This document shows positions 27,337 to 36,637 of a stretch of 64,000 nt of DNA, one piece after another. The DNA lies in contig NC_008027.1 of the NCBI RefSeq assembly GCF_000026105.1, forward strand, positions 5,824,781-5,888,780, written 5' to 3'. A program made the position numbers and the translations under genes. The notes below the pieces were generated by a model, which ran no database searches, was not told the origin of the DNA, and saw only the letters and a list, made by a program, of their open reading frames with translations. Positions within the stretch are counted from its first letter, which is position 1; the number at the start of each line of letters is the position of its first letter. The stretch is from Pseudomonas entomophila L48 (GTDB lineage: Bacteria > Pseudomonadota > Gammaproteobacteria > Pseudomonadales > Pseudomonadaceae).

Positions 27337-30300
27337 CGCGCACCTCCTGTATTGGCGAAATACCTGGGTTGCGAGTGATGATTCGGGTGACTTCATCGGG
27401 ATGTTGCAGATGCAGGTTGTGACCGCCGTCGATAAAGGTCACACAATCATCGTCCAGGCCTTGGGCCTGTAACTCGATGTCCTTGCGTCGGTTGGACCGG
27501 CTATCGCGGCCAAACACGATATGCACATCAACTTCCAGCGCATGCAGTATTTGCAGATAGGTATCCCGGTCCAGCCCAAGCCCAAGGCCAGCACGAAATC
27601 GAAGCCTGGGATCCCATGTCCAGCGCCGCTCACCATCGTCCCCTACCGTGGTCATTCGCTCCGCCAGTTCACAGGCCCTGTCCTGTGTAAGGAAGGAAGA
27701 GACCGCACGAATCCGCTCTGCGGCCTGTTGCAATGACCCCAGCGGCAGATGCTCATGGGGCGCTGCGAGAAACTGGACCATCTCACGATAGAACAGTCGA
27801 GGATCATGGCGTTTCTCTGCCAGCAGCACCGGCTCGATGAGCCAGAGCTTCTTCACCCTTTCAGGGAATGCGGCTGCATAGGCTACCGCGATGACCGCCC
27901 CGAACGAGTGAGCGACCAGTTCAAGCGGCTGTGTGCCAGAAGCTCGGTGCACAGCATCGGTATCCATGACGTAGTCCAGCAAAGCAGGCAACCGCTGCGG
28001 CGAACCGTGCCCGCTCAGGCCATGCCCACGGATGTCCGGAGCAATACAGGACCTTCCCGATGCGTACAGGTTTTGGGCAATGTCATCCCAGACCGTCGCC
28101 TGATCCAGCAGCCCATGCAAGCACAGATAGTCCGGGTGTTCGTATCGGCCCCAGGCACTGACGCTCAGTGAAACTTCACCCGCTTGCACATTCAGCGTCT
28201 GACGGGCCGCTTCGTCACGCTTGGCTGACGCTGGCAACGCCTCGTCGTAACCAAGCCGCCCGGCCAATGCAACAGTCTGGGGCCATAACGGACGATCCAG
28301 TGAACGGTGCCGCCAGGCGTCGGCGAGCGAAGCATCCACGCGGTCTCGCTTGAGAAAGTTCGGATCCTCGATGGCCAGAGAGCCCTCACGCACGCCGTCA
28401 TTCATCCGCCCTACGCCGTACGGCATGGTCATGGATGGCTGGAACTCGATGTCCAGAAATGCACAAATGCCGCGCAGGGTCGTCTCGGGGTCCCTTACCA
28501 GGGTTTCATAGTCGACGCGTAATACCCGTTCGGCCTCGACGTGACGGGCAAAAAACGCTTCCAGATTGAGGTTACCCTCAAGCCAGATCCGTTCGGCCGT
28601 GGAGATACCATCGTTGTCCTGCTGACCTAACAACTTGTGCATGCGCATGCGACTGAACGACTCGATCATCGCCAGGGGATTGCGCACCAGATGGATGTAA
28701 CGCGGTTTGTCGAACGCAAGCTCCGCTTGCAGCAATGCCTTCGGGTTGGAGGCATAACTGGGAGACTTGTCCACCAGCAAACCACAGCCGGAACGTTCGC
28801 GCATGAAGCGGTAAACCTCTGCGACCGCAATATCCTGGTCGACCCACTGACCAAGCAGCGACACTGCCTCGTCGAGCGAGCCCTCATGCAGTTCCATCAA
28901 GGCGCGCTGCAGCCCCTGGTCGAAATAGTTTTCCTTCGTCGCTTCATGCCATTGCGCAAGCGAGGTGTACCCCAGCAGGTGCAGCTCGGGTGGCGCGAAT
29001 ACCTGATCATGCCCCTGCAACATTGCACGCAGCAACGTGGAGCCGGACCGTGGGCTGGACAGAATGAACGCCACACCTGGCACCCGATCCGCAACGTCCT
29101 GCACCACCCCAGCCAAATCGGCCAGGGGGCTCAGGTAATCCTCATGCCGCTGCCTGCTATCGCCGCCCGCAAGAGGTTCGTCGTTGCCTGCCCTGAGCTG
29201 CCCGGCCAGGTAGTGGGCAAATTGCGACAGGGTCGAGTGGGTGTACATTTCCCGGGGATAGATAATCAATCCGAGATCCATCCGAACCGTCTTCAAGATT
29301 TCCATCAGTACCAGGGAGTCCAGGCCCCAGGCTTCGATACTGGCGCTAACATCGAGTGATTCAGTGGCGACAGTGGCTGCAGCACGGAACAGACCCAGCA
29401 GGTAATCCTGTAGCGCATGCTCCCTGGCCTCGTCACTTTCCAGTGCCAGGAGCCTCTCGGAAACCGCCAGGCCTCGCACCTCCGGTCGCTGCATCGGCGC
29501 CTTCAGGAGCTGTCCGACCAAGGCCTGGCTCAGCTTTCCATCCAGACGTGCCTGCAACTGCGCCCAATCAACTCGCGCGTGCAGCCAATGACGAATCGAA
29601 CGGGAGGCCAAGGCTCCTAGACAATCGGCCAACGCTTCCACTTCGAGTGGATGAACGCCCAGTCCTTCCCAGCCCGAGCTGGCTGAAAACCCGGACATCG
29701 AAGCCATGCCCACGCCCAGCAAGGGCCCACTGTTAATCGTGTGCATCCGTCCATTGCAGCGGTCAGCCAAGTGATCGAGAAATGCGTTCGCGGCGCAGTA
29801 GCTGGCAGCGCCATGCGTTCCGACCAAAGAAGTGATGGAGGAAAGGGCGTAGTGATTTGTTGCCACGTCGTCGAATATTTCCAGCAGGGTTGCGCCACCC
29901 AACACCTTGGGCGCCAGCACCAACCAGTCATCTTCCTCGCTCGCATCGAAGATGCTGCTCTGCTTGACCGTTCCCGCCAGGTGAAAGACCGATTCGATTC
30001 TTGCGCCCTGCTGTTCCAGGTGGAGCTTGAGGCTGAGCACCTGTTCGGGCTCACGGACATCAACACTGAGATAGGTGATGCCCTCCTCGACCTGTGCCGA
30101 GGGCCTGCGACCCACGTGCCAGATACGGGTTGCCCCTTGGCGAGTCAGCTCAGCGCTCAAGTGCTTGCCGACTTCGCCAGCCCCTCCCACGATCAGGCAG
30201 TTGCCCCACGATTGCCCATGGCCAGAGTCCAGGAATTGTTCGGCGACCGGCCGCAACATCCGAAAGTGAACGGCCCCGTTCCTGTAGACCAACTGACGCT

Positions 30301-30997
30301 CTGCACCGCCCGAAAGAGCTAGCAAAACATGTAAATCGGATACGTCCATGTCAACGGTGGTGATGCGCAGACGCGGACACTCGATCGCGGCGCCCAATAC
30401 CCACCCGTGGAAAACTGCAGCCAGGGGTGGCCTTGGATCGGATAGAGAGACGGGCCCAAGTGCGTCAGCGGTGCGCAAGACAATATCGACACCGTTTCGA
30501 TCGGCGGCACTGAGTACGTGCTTGAGCTCAGCCAATATCGCAACAACCGCCTTCAGCCGATCCATCAATACTGCGCCCGGATCCACTTTTGAATGTACAA
30601 GTGAAAACAGGTCCACCACGAGGGCGGTGAAGGCTGGCGCTTGCCCCTCTTCAAGCAGGGCCAAGGCCTCATCCACCGAAGAAACCTGATAAGTGGGCTG
30701 TGCATCCACCGCCAAGGCACTCGAAAATTCCGCCCAGGTACTCCAGCACAGCAACGCTCCGTTGCGCGGCACCGAACATCCTTGTAGGTAGCTGTCCACA
30801 GCCTGTGTTTCCCAGACAATCTCGTGACAATCACCCAAGGTCACTGCGTCGGCGCCAGAACTGCTTGTCGCGAGTCTGCGCTGGATACGCCTCACCGTTT
30901 CCAGCAACTGTGGTCTGGAAAAACTTTCAACACTGGACAACACCGAATCCATGGTGCTCATGCGGCCCCTCGAAACTGTTGATTGATCGGAACTCAT
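27308..30997 (-). CDS. Multidomain KR-ACP-sulfotransferase-thioesterase (terminal-alkene module)
   Basis: A 1229-residue protein. Domains in order: structural plus catalytic ketoreductase (NADPH loop VGGAGEVG near 270, Lys364, Ser387, Tyr400, Asn404); ACP (GLDSL, Ser561); sulfotransferase (PAPS loop SSPRSGST 647-654, LVRNPLAMIES 770-780); and alpha/beta-hydrolase thioesterase (AHSFGA with Ser1031, Glu1055 in LIEPV, His1193 in GGHNLH). This is the terminal module of curacin synthase CurM and cyanobacterial olefin synthase: beta-keto reduction, sulfation of the beta-hydroxyl, then hydrolysis with loss of CO2 and sulfate to give a terminal alkene. No KS or AT is fused, so it must accept its chain from separate KS proteins. 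It starts 11 bases after the P450 gene with GAGG upstream. Confidence 0.92.
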   Translation of the reverse strand: MSSDQSTVSRGRMSTMDSVLSSVESFSRPQLLETVRRIQRRLATSSSGADAVTLGDCHEIVWETQAVDSYLQGCSVPRNGALLCWSTWAEFSSALAVDAQPTYQVSSVDEALALLEEGQAPAFTALVVDLFSLVHSKVDPGAVLMDRLKAVVAILAELKHVLSAADRNGVDIVLRTADALGPVSLSDPRPPLAAVFHGWVLGAAIECPRLRITTVDMDVSDLHVLLALSGGAERQLVYRNGAVHFRMLRPVAEQFLDSGHGQSWGNCLIVGGAGEVGKHLSAELTRQGATRIWHVGRRPSAQVEEGITYLSVDVREPEQVLSLKLHLEQQGARIESVFHLAGTVKQSSIFDASEEDDWLVLAPKVLGGATLLEIFDDVATNHYALSSITSLVGTHGAASYCAANAFLDHLADRCNGRMHTINSGPLLGVGMASMSGFSASSGWEGLGVHPLEVEALADCLGALASRSIRHWLHARVDWAQLQARLDGKLSQALVGQLLKAPMQRPEVRGLAVSERLLALESDEAREHALQDYLLGLFRAAATVATESLDVSASIEAWGLDSLVLMEILKTVRMDLGLIIYPREMYTHSTLSQFAHYLAGQLRAGNDEPLAGGDSRQRHEDYLSPLADLAGVVQDVADRVPGVAFILSSPRSGSTLLRAMLQGHDQVFAPPELHLLGYTSLAQWHEATKENYFDQGLQRALMELHEGSLDEAVSLLGQWVDQDIAVAEVYRFMRERSGCGLLVDKSPSYASNPKALLQAELAFDKPRYIHLVRNPLAMIESFSRMRMHKLLGQQDNDGISTAERIWLEGNLNLEAFFARHVEAERVLRVDYETLVRDPETTLRGICAFLDIEFQPSMTMPYGVGRMNDGVREGSLAIEDPNFLKRDRVDASLADAWRHRSLDRPLWPQTVALAGRLGYDEALPASAKRDEAARQTLNVQAGEVSLSVSAWGRYEHPDYLCLHGLLDQATVWDDIAQNLYASGRSCIAPDIRGHGLSGHGSPQRLPALLDYVMDTDAVHRASGTQPLELVAHSFGAVIAVAYAAAFPERVKKLWLIEPVLLAEKRHDPRLFYREMVQFLAAPHEHLPLGSLQQAAERIRAVSSFLTQDRACELAERMTTVGDDGERRWTWDPRLRFRAGLGLGLDRDTYLQILHALEVDVHIVFGRDSRSNRRKDIELQAQGLDDDCVTFIDGGHNLHLQHPDEVTRIITRNPGISPIQEVRDDEHSETTA

Positions 30998-31008
30998 CTC
31001 ACCCAGCC

Positions 31009-32442
31009 TCAGTGATGGCCACGTTTCCTGAGCATCACTTGAACGCCACTCTCCGGCCCCATGACAATCCTGCGAAGGCTCGGCGCGGCCCCTTCGGCAG
31101 CGTCCAATCGGTTATCCAGCAAGTAACGCTGGGAAACAGTGGCCAGTAACAACAGGCCATCCATCATTGCCATTCCCATGCCGATGCAAGAGCGACCACC
31201 TCCTCCGAATGGAATGAAGGCCTGCTTTACGCCAGGGTTGGCGACAGGGGCGTCGAAGCGATCAGGGTCGAAGGCCAGAGGGTTCTCCCAGTAGTCCGGA
31301 TGGCGATGCATGAAATAGATGTTCAACACAATCATCGTTCCCGCTGGCACGGGGTTGCCCGCCAGTTCGGTGTCCTGTTTGGCACAACGGATGAGCATCG
31401 ATCCGGGCGTGTAGTGACGCATCGTTTCATTGAGCACTTTGCGCGTGTAACCCAACTTGGCGACATCCGCGATGGTAGGCAGCCTGCCTTGGGTGACCTC
31501 ATCCACCTCGGCAATGACCCGCGCTCGTACCTGGGGATATTTCGACAGGAAATGAAAGGCGTAAGTGAAGGTGTTGGCGCTCGTTTCATAGGCACCAAAA
31601 CAAAGTGTCATGCACTCGGTCAGCAGTTGCTCGTGCGCCATTGGCTCACCGTTGTCGGCATAGCGGGCAGCCATGAACATCTGCACCATTGATCTGACCG
31701 GAGCTTGCTCGACGCGATGGCGTTCGATCACCCGCTCGATCAAGTGCAACATGCGCTCCTTGGCCTCCAGGAAGCGCCGGTTGGACGGGGTCGGGACCCA
31801 TAGTGGAGCCGGCGCGATTTGACGCGCACGCTCCATCGTGACGATGTTGGCAACCTCGAAGCACTCGCGAATGGTCCGAGCGGCATCCTCGAAAGTCTCC
31901 TCCACGCCCAGCACGTTCTCGCAAATGTTGCGCCGCGTCAGCTGGAGAATGGCCTGTTTCAGGTCGATCTGCTGCAACCCTTGTTGTTCCCAGGCATCCA
32001 TCATTTCCTTGGCCGCATTGACCATGGGCACAGCGAAACTGTCCGTCAGCATGGGATTGAATGTGGGTTTCAACAACTTGCGTTGGCGCTTGTTGAAATC
32101 ACCGTCGCTGGTAAACAGGCTGTTGGTGAAAAAACGATCGATTTCCTTGAAGTTGCGATTTCCGCCTTTCTGGTAATGACCGCGGCGGTCACTCAACACC
32201 TCACGAATATCTTCTGGATGGCTGATGATCAGTGCCTGTTCCTTCAGCCCGAACTTTATCCGGCACAGATCACCGTACGTGGTATTGAACTCCACCAACG
32301 CAGCAAGGGCGTCCTTGCGCAGCTTCCTTACCGTGCCAAGAATGCTCGAAGGTCCATCGATCTTGCGATTGCCACCAGCCCCCTGCTCTACAGGCTCGAG
32401 CAAGACATCCATTTCCACGTCCGGTGCAGTATTGATACTCAT
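31009..32442 (-). CDS. Cytochrome P450
   Basis: Haem monooxygenase of 477 residues, soluble, with no membrane anchor visible. The I-helix oxygen motif appears as FGAYETSANT, the K-helix ExxR as ETMR, and the haem loop as FIPFGGGGRSCIG with Cys419 as the expected iron ligand. Sequence style resembles the CYP4/CYP102 fatty-acid hydroxylases rather than CYP101-type. No ferredoxin or reductase gene is present in the operon, so redox partners must come from elsewhere. Eleven bases separate it from the genes on both sides. A fatty-acyl or hydrocarbon intermediate is the likely substrate. Confidence 0.9.
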   Translation of the reverse strand: MSINTAPDVEMDVLLEPVEQGAGGNRKIDGPSSILGTVRKLRKDALAALVEFNTTYGDLCRIKFGLKEQALIISHPEDIREVLSDRRGHYQKGGNRNFKEIDRFFTNSLFTSDGDFNKRQRKLLKPTFNPMLTDSFAVPMVNAAKEMMDAWEQQGLQQIDLKQAILQLTRRNICENVLGVEETFEDAARTIRECFEVANIVTMERARQIAPAPLWVPTPSNRRFLEAKERMLHLIERVIERHRVEQAPVRSMVQMFMAARYADNGEPMAHEQLLTECMTLCFGAYETSANTFTYAFHFLSKYPQVRARVIAEVDEVTQGRLPTIADVAKLGYTRKVLNETMRHYTPGSMLIRCAKQDTELAGNPVPAGTMIVLNIYFMHRHPDYWENPLAFDPDRFDAPVANPGVKQAFIPFGGGGRSCIGMGMAMMDGLLLLATVSQRYLLDNRLDAAEGAAPSLRRIVMGPESGVQVMLRKRGHH

Positions 32443-32453
32443 GGTGGCGCTCC

Positions 32454-34463
32454 TCAGGCAGAAACTTCTTTTAGCAACAGGTTCAGCGCATCCTCATCGC
32501 TCATCGCTTCGATCTGTGCAACGTCATGCGTTACGGGCACTGCAGGCTTCTGTACAGTTGTCGACGGGCTACCTTGCACCTCGCTGAATTCACCAAGCAG
32601 GTACCCCACCAACGCGTTGATCGTTGGGTAGTTCCACAGCAGCGTGGCATCGAGTTCCATACCCAGGTGCTTTTCCAGGTCGCAGACAATTTCGACGGCA
32701 TCGGTCGAATCAAGCCCGAAGTGGGTAAACGGTTCGTCCGTAGCCACCTGGGAAAACGGAATTTCGACGCACCGGGCAATCCACTCCTGCAACCAGGCCG
32801 TCAACTGCGTCGCCCGAACATTGCGGTCATCGACCATAGCCGCACCGCCCGGCCCTGATACCATCACCTCCTGAGGGGCAACCGACTTGGCCAGGTATGG
32901 GTCCAGGCTCTGGTCATCCAGTGGCAGCCTTTGTTCTATATCGTCGATATCTACCAGCAGACCTTCGATTTCCTTGCGAACCTGGGCGATATCGACCATG
33001 GCCACTTCATCAGGGCTGCCCTCGACAGCCTCGCGCAACAGCCTCTCGAACCGCTTTGCTGCCCACAGCGCAGAACGCTCGAGACGGTCATCGGGCTGAT
33101 CCAGCAAAGCCTTGTGCAGAAATGCTCGCAGGATCCCGAAACTGGCTACCTGGCCGACCTTGAACTGGCACCACCGCTTGCCCAGCAACGGGTCGCCCTG
33201 CAGGAACGGATGGGAAACTGCAGCATGCTGGATAGCGTGGGCCGCATCCTGAATAAGCCGCACCAGAGCAGGTGCCTGCAGTGTTTCGTCGAGAAAACGG
33301 TAGAAAACATCAGCACCTTTGAGGATGCGACCACCGAGGTACATGTTCATGGTTTCTGTCGGACCTTCGAATATCCGCAGAATCCGTGCATCGCGCAGCA
33401 ACTGCGGTACACCATTGGTCTCGATGTAACCGCGGGCGCCAAGCAGCTGGGTCAAGTGGTCGGTCGCCTCACCAAACAGTTCGGGCGCCGTGGACTTGCA
33501 CGCGGTATAGACCTCGTCTGGCACCCCGATGTGCTGATCCATCAGCCTGCCAATCGAAAACACCAGAGTATCGACGGCCGTGATGGCTGCCGACACATCG
33601 CTCAAGCGTGCTTGCGTTACCGGGTTGTCCAACAGGACTCCCGTGGAGATCCGCCTGCGTTCTGCATAACGCAGCATCAGCTGTGCACAGCGCTTCATCC
33701 CACCAAGGCTGAGCCCGGCAATACCCAGGCGCGCATGCATCATGATCTGCTGAGCAATGTCCATGCCGGCATTGCGCGTACCCAGGAGATAGCGCTCCGA
33801 TACCACGGCATCCTTGAAATCGACAATGTTCTGGATCATGCCCCGCATGCCCATCGTCAAGGCCTCGGGACCTTGCTCCAGGCCAGGCGTGCCCGCCTTT
33901 ACGATGTAACCGCTGATGCCACTGGGCCGACCGGCTTCATCCAGTTGCTGGGCGAACACCGTGGTCACACCTGCCCAGGCCCCCGAGCCGATCCAGGCTT
34001 TCTGCCCATTGAGCCGTTGATAACCTGCCCCCTGGGATGTCGCGGTGGTGCGAATGGAACGCGCGTCGGACCCCGCCACAGGCTCGGTAAAGGCGAATGC
34101 CGCCAACTCACGCCCCCAGGCAAGTGCAGGCAGCAGCTCCTGCTTCACCTCTTCGCTGGCATACATCTGGATTGGCCAGATACCAAGCCAGTTGTTCAAA
34201 CCTACGAACGTACCCAGCGTCATGTCGATGGCCGTCAACTGCTGGATCACCCTCATCAGGTCGACCGTGCTCAGCTCCAACCCGCCATAGCGTTTTGGCA
34301 CCTGCATGCCGAGGATGCCCCTGTTGCCGAGGTCCAGCACGATATGAGGCGGAATGGTTCGCCGCTCATCGATCATTCTCGAGTTGATGCGCTCCGACGC
34401 GTATCTACGCAGCCAGGCAATGAGTTCGTCCGCGGTGCTTGTTGTCGTTGTTTGAGCCGTCAT
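32454..34463 (-). CDS. Acyl-CoA dehydrogenase fused to an acyl carrier protein
   Basis: A 669-residue fusion. Residues ~1-520 form an acyl-CoA dehydrogenase fold with the FAD segment FAFTEPVAGSDARS, YIETNGVPQLLRDARILRIFEGPTE (catalytic Glu) and a C-terminal helical bundle. A linker leads to an ACP around 555-635 with the phosphopantetheine site GLDSTD (Ser586). The last residues, IEAMSDEDALNLLLKE, resemble the short linear docking motifs that follow ACPs in modular synthases. The natural reading is that the dehydrogenase desaturates the chain carried by its own ACP at the alpha-beta position. It lies between KS and P450 genes with 36- and 11-base gaps. Confidence 0.87.
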   Translation of the reverse strand: MTAQTTTTSTADELIAWLRRYASERINSRMIDERRTIPPHIVLDLGNRGILGMQVPKRYGGLELSTVDLMRVIQQLTAIDMTLGTFVGLNNWLGIWPIQMYASEEVKQELLPALAWGRELAAFAFTEPVAGSDARSIRTTATSQGAGYQRLNGQKAWIGSGAWAGVTTVFAQQLDEAGRPSGISGYIVKAGTPGLEQGPEALTMGMRGMIQNIVDFKDAVVSERYLLGTRNAGMDIAQQIMMHARLGIAGLSLGGMKRCAQLMLRYAERRRISTGVLLDNPVTQARLSDVSAAITAVDTLVFSIGRLMDQHIGVPDEVYTACKSTAPELFGEATDHLTQLLGARGYIETNGVPQLLRDARILRIFEGPTETMNMYLGGRILKGADVFYRFLDETLQAPALVRLIQDAAHAIQHAAVSHPFLQGDPLLGKRWCQFKVGQVASFGILRAFLHKALLDQPDDRLERSALWAAKRFERLLREAVEGSPDEVAMVDIAQVRKEIEGLLVDIDDIEQRLPLDDQSLDPYLAKSVAPQEVMVSGPGGAAMVDDRNVRATQLTAWLQEWIARCVEIPFSQVATDEPFTHFGLDSTDAVEIVCDLEKHLGMELDATLLWNYPTINALVGYLLGEFSEVQGSPSTTVQKPAVPVTHDVAQIEAMSDEDALNLLLKEVSA

Positions 34464-34499
34464 GGATTCATTCCGAAAGGTCTTAGGCGTTGTCGATCT

Positions 34500-36611
34500 T
34501 CAACCGGCGTGAAGCCAGCATCGGACGGAATCGAAGTGATAGGTGGGTAGCAAGGGGAAGAGCAGCGTGTCGTGAGCACTGAGCAGATGACCGTCGAAGG
34601 TATGTCCCAGGCACCAAAGTTCGGCGAGCGCATGGGCCAGATCATCGAAACGTGTACCGTCCTGCAGAACGAACCGCCCCCCGGCTTGCCTTGCTCCAGC
34701 AGTCACGATTTCCAGTACGGCTAATGAGTCCTGGGGGCTTTTCGGCTGTCGCGCAAGAAATGCTTCGAGTGCCTGGGTATTGCTCAGGACCTTGACCGCC
34801 TGACCCGCCTCCAGCCGTGATTCCAGATAGGCTGGCAGCAGAGCGCCGAGCCCCCTGTACCGGATGACGTCATCGAACAATTGGGTCGCGATGATCTGTT
34901 CCACCGCCCTCAACGTGGATAGAAATCCTCTGAGCGGTGCCGATGCGAGGTCACCCATGCAGGAGGTGCCCAGCAGTTCGGAAAATGGCAAGGGAATATC
35001 GAACGATGCCCCATCATCACTATGGTGCTCACCCTCCTCGAGGGAGAACGACACACCGATCGTGGTTGGGCGACGTTGCGGGCAATGCCGCACATGTCTA
35101 TCAGGCTCGGCCAGGACGGCCTCTATGCCCTCGATCCATTCGCCAATGTGCTCACCGGTGATTGCAACACGCCAGGCAAATGCATCACGCCGAAGCAGTT
35201 GCCTGGCCAGTGTCCCGCGGTCCGCTTCCCGGTAACCCGGCAATGCCTTGCGCAAGGATGCCAGCATGGCAAGCAGTGATGTCTTCGATTTGGCCGAGAC
35301 CACCAGCAAGCGGTCAACGCAACTTGATGCCTGGCTTGTCATCAAATTGCTGTGCGCCTTGAGCAGGGCGAATCCATTGGTTCCGCCAAAACTGAAGCCG
35401 CTGACCCCAATCAACCCTTGGGCCAATGAAGCGTCGCTACGGTGCTCTTGGGACACACGCAAGGTGCCTTCGGCATATTTATAGAAGCGATTTGGCCGAG
35501 AGAAATGCAACGTAGGGTAATACTCGCGAAAATGCGCCATACAGGCGGCCTTGATCAACGAGGCAATACCGGAAGCAGACTCCAGATGGCCAATATTGGT
35601 CTTTATCGATCCAACCTGTACCGTTTGCTTGGCCGAAGAAGTCCTGACCAGCTCATCTAGAACCTTCAGCTCGATGGCATCCCCCATCAGCGTGCCCGTG
35701 GTATGGGTTTCGACATAGCACAACCGCTCCACACCAGCCTCCACAGCGCCGAAGGCCTTGGCTAGAAGACGCTTCTGGGCTTGTACGTTCGGTGCGGAAA
35801 AACCGTTGCTCGCGCCTCCATGATTGACTGCGGTCGATACCACTGACGCCCAGATCCGTGCTTGTGCCGCAAGGGCATCGGCGTGGCGCTGGAGCAACAC
35901 CACACCGCAGCCTTCGGCACGCACGTAGCCATTTGCACCATCGTCGAAGGACCGGCAACGGTCGTCCGAAGAAATGATCCCAGCCTGCATGTGTGCAACC
36001 GTATTGGCGGGATGAAGCATGCCGTTCACGCCGCCGACTATCGCGGCGTCGATCTCGCCACTGCGCAATGCGGCGACCGCCTGATGAAGCGCCACGAGTG
36101 AAGACGAACACCCCGTGTCCACCACCAGGCTGGGCCCCTGAAGATCATGGAAGTAGGAAAGTCGATTGGCCGCAGTTCCCAACGCTGTTCCCGTGGCACT
36201 GTGCTTACTCAACTCGGCGGGCTGTGCGAACAGCATGCGATGGTAGTCGGCATTGGTCGCGCCGATGTATACACCTGTATTGCTTCCACGCCAGGTCGAG
36301 GGAGCAATACCTGCATTTTCGAACGCTTGCCAGGTGACCTCCAGCAACAGGCGTTGCTGAGGGTCCAGGTGTTCCGCTTCATCCTGGGACATGCCGAAAA
36401 AGAGCGGGTCGAACAACTCTATCCCGTCGACAAACCCCCCCTTCGGAAAATCCCCTGCCAACCAGTCGAGTGCGGGGTCGCCTTCGCGTAACCGCCCAGC
36501 TGGCATCCCGCTCACCACCTGACGTCCCTGGCGTAGAAGCTCGACGAACGCGCTCAAGCTCGCGGCCCCCGGAAACCGGCATCCCATGCCTATGATCGCT
36601 ACATCCGTCAT
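34500..36611 (-). CDS. Polyketide ketosynthase with a vestigial acyltransferase region
   Basis: A 703-residue protein. Residues 1-420 form a complete type-I KS: DTGCSSS (Cys168; Gly replaces the usual Ala), ETHTTGT (His303, unusual for EAHGTGT) and KTNIGH (His342). The remaining ~280 residues keep the shape of the post-KS linker and an AT-like fold and end with LLPTYHFDSVRCWL, the usual post-AT tail, but no GHSxG serine motif or AT histidine can be found. It therefore probably needs malonyl delivery by another AT. The start at 36611 (MTDVAIIGMGCRFPG) is chosen because the KS begins there; an in-frame extension of 67 residues upstream looks non-coding. Confidence 0.87.
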   Translation of the reverse strand: MTDVAIIGMGCRFPGAASLSAFVELLRQGRQVVSGMPAGRLREGDPALDWLAGDFPKGGFVDGIELFDPLFFGMSQDEAEHLDPQQRLLLEVTWQAFENAGIAPSTWRGSNTGVYIGATNADYHRMLFAQPAELSKHSATGTALGTAANRLSYFHDLQGPSLVVDTGCSSSLVALHQAVAALRSGEIDAAIVGGVNGMLHPANTVAHMQAGIISSDDRCRSFDDGANGYVRAEGCGVVLLQRHADALAAQARIWASVVSTAVNHGGASNGFSAPNVQAQKRLLAKAFGAVEAGVERLCYVETHTTGTLMGDAIELKVLDELVRTSSAKQTVQVGSIKTNIGHLESASGIASLIKAACMAHFREYYPTLHFSRPNRFYKYAEGTLRVSQEHRSDASLAQGLIGVSGFSFGGTNGFALLKAHSNLMTSQASSCVDRLLVVSAKSKTSLLAMLASLRKALPGYREADRGTLARQLLRRDAFAWRVAITGEHIGEWIEGIEAVLAEPDRHVRHCPQRRPTTIGVSFSLEEGEHHSDDGASFDIPLPFSELLGTSCMGDLASAPLRGFLSTLRAVEQIIATQLFDDVIRYRGLGALLPAYLESRLEAGQAVKVLSNTQALEAFLARQPKSPQDSLAVLEIVTAGARQAGGRFVLQDGTRFDDLAHALAELWCLGHTFDGHLLSAHDTLLFPLLPTYHFDSVRCWLHAG

Positions 36612-36637
36612 CACCCTGGTCCTTTTACCTGTGCTGC

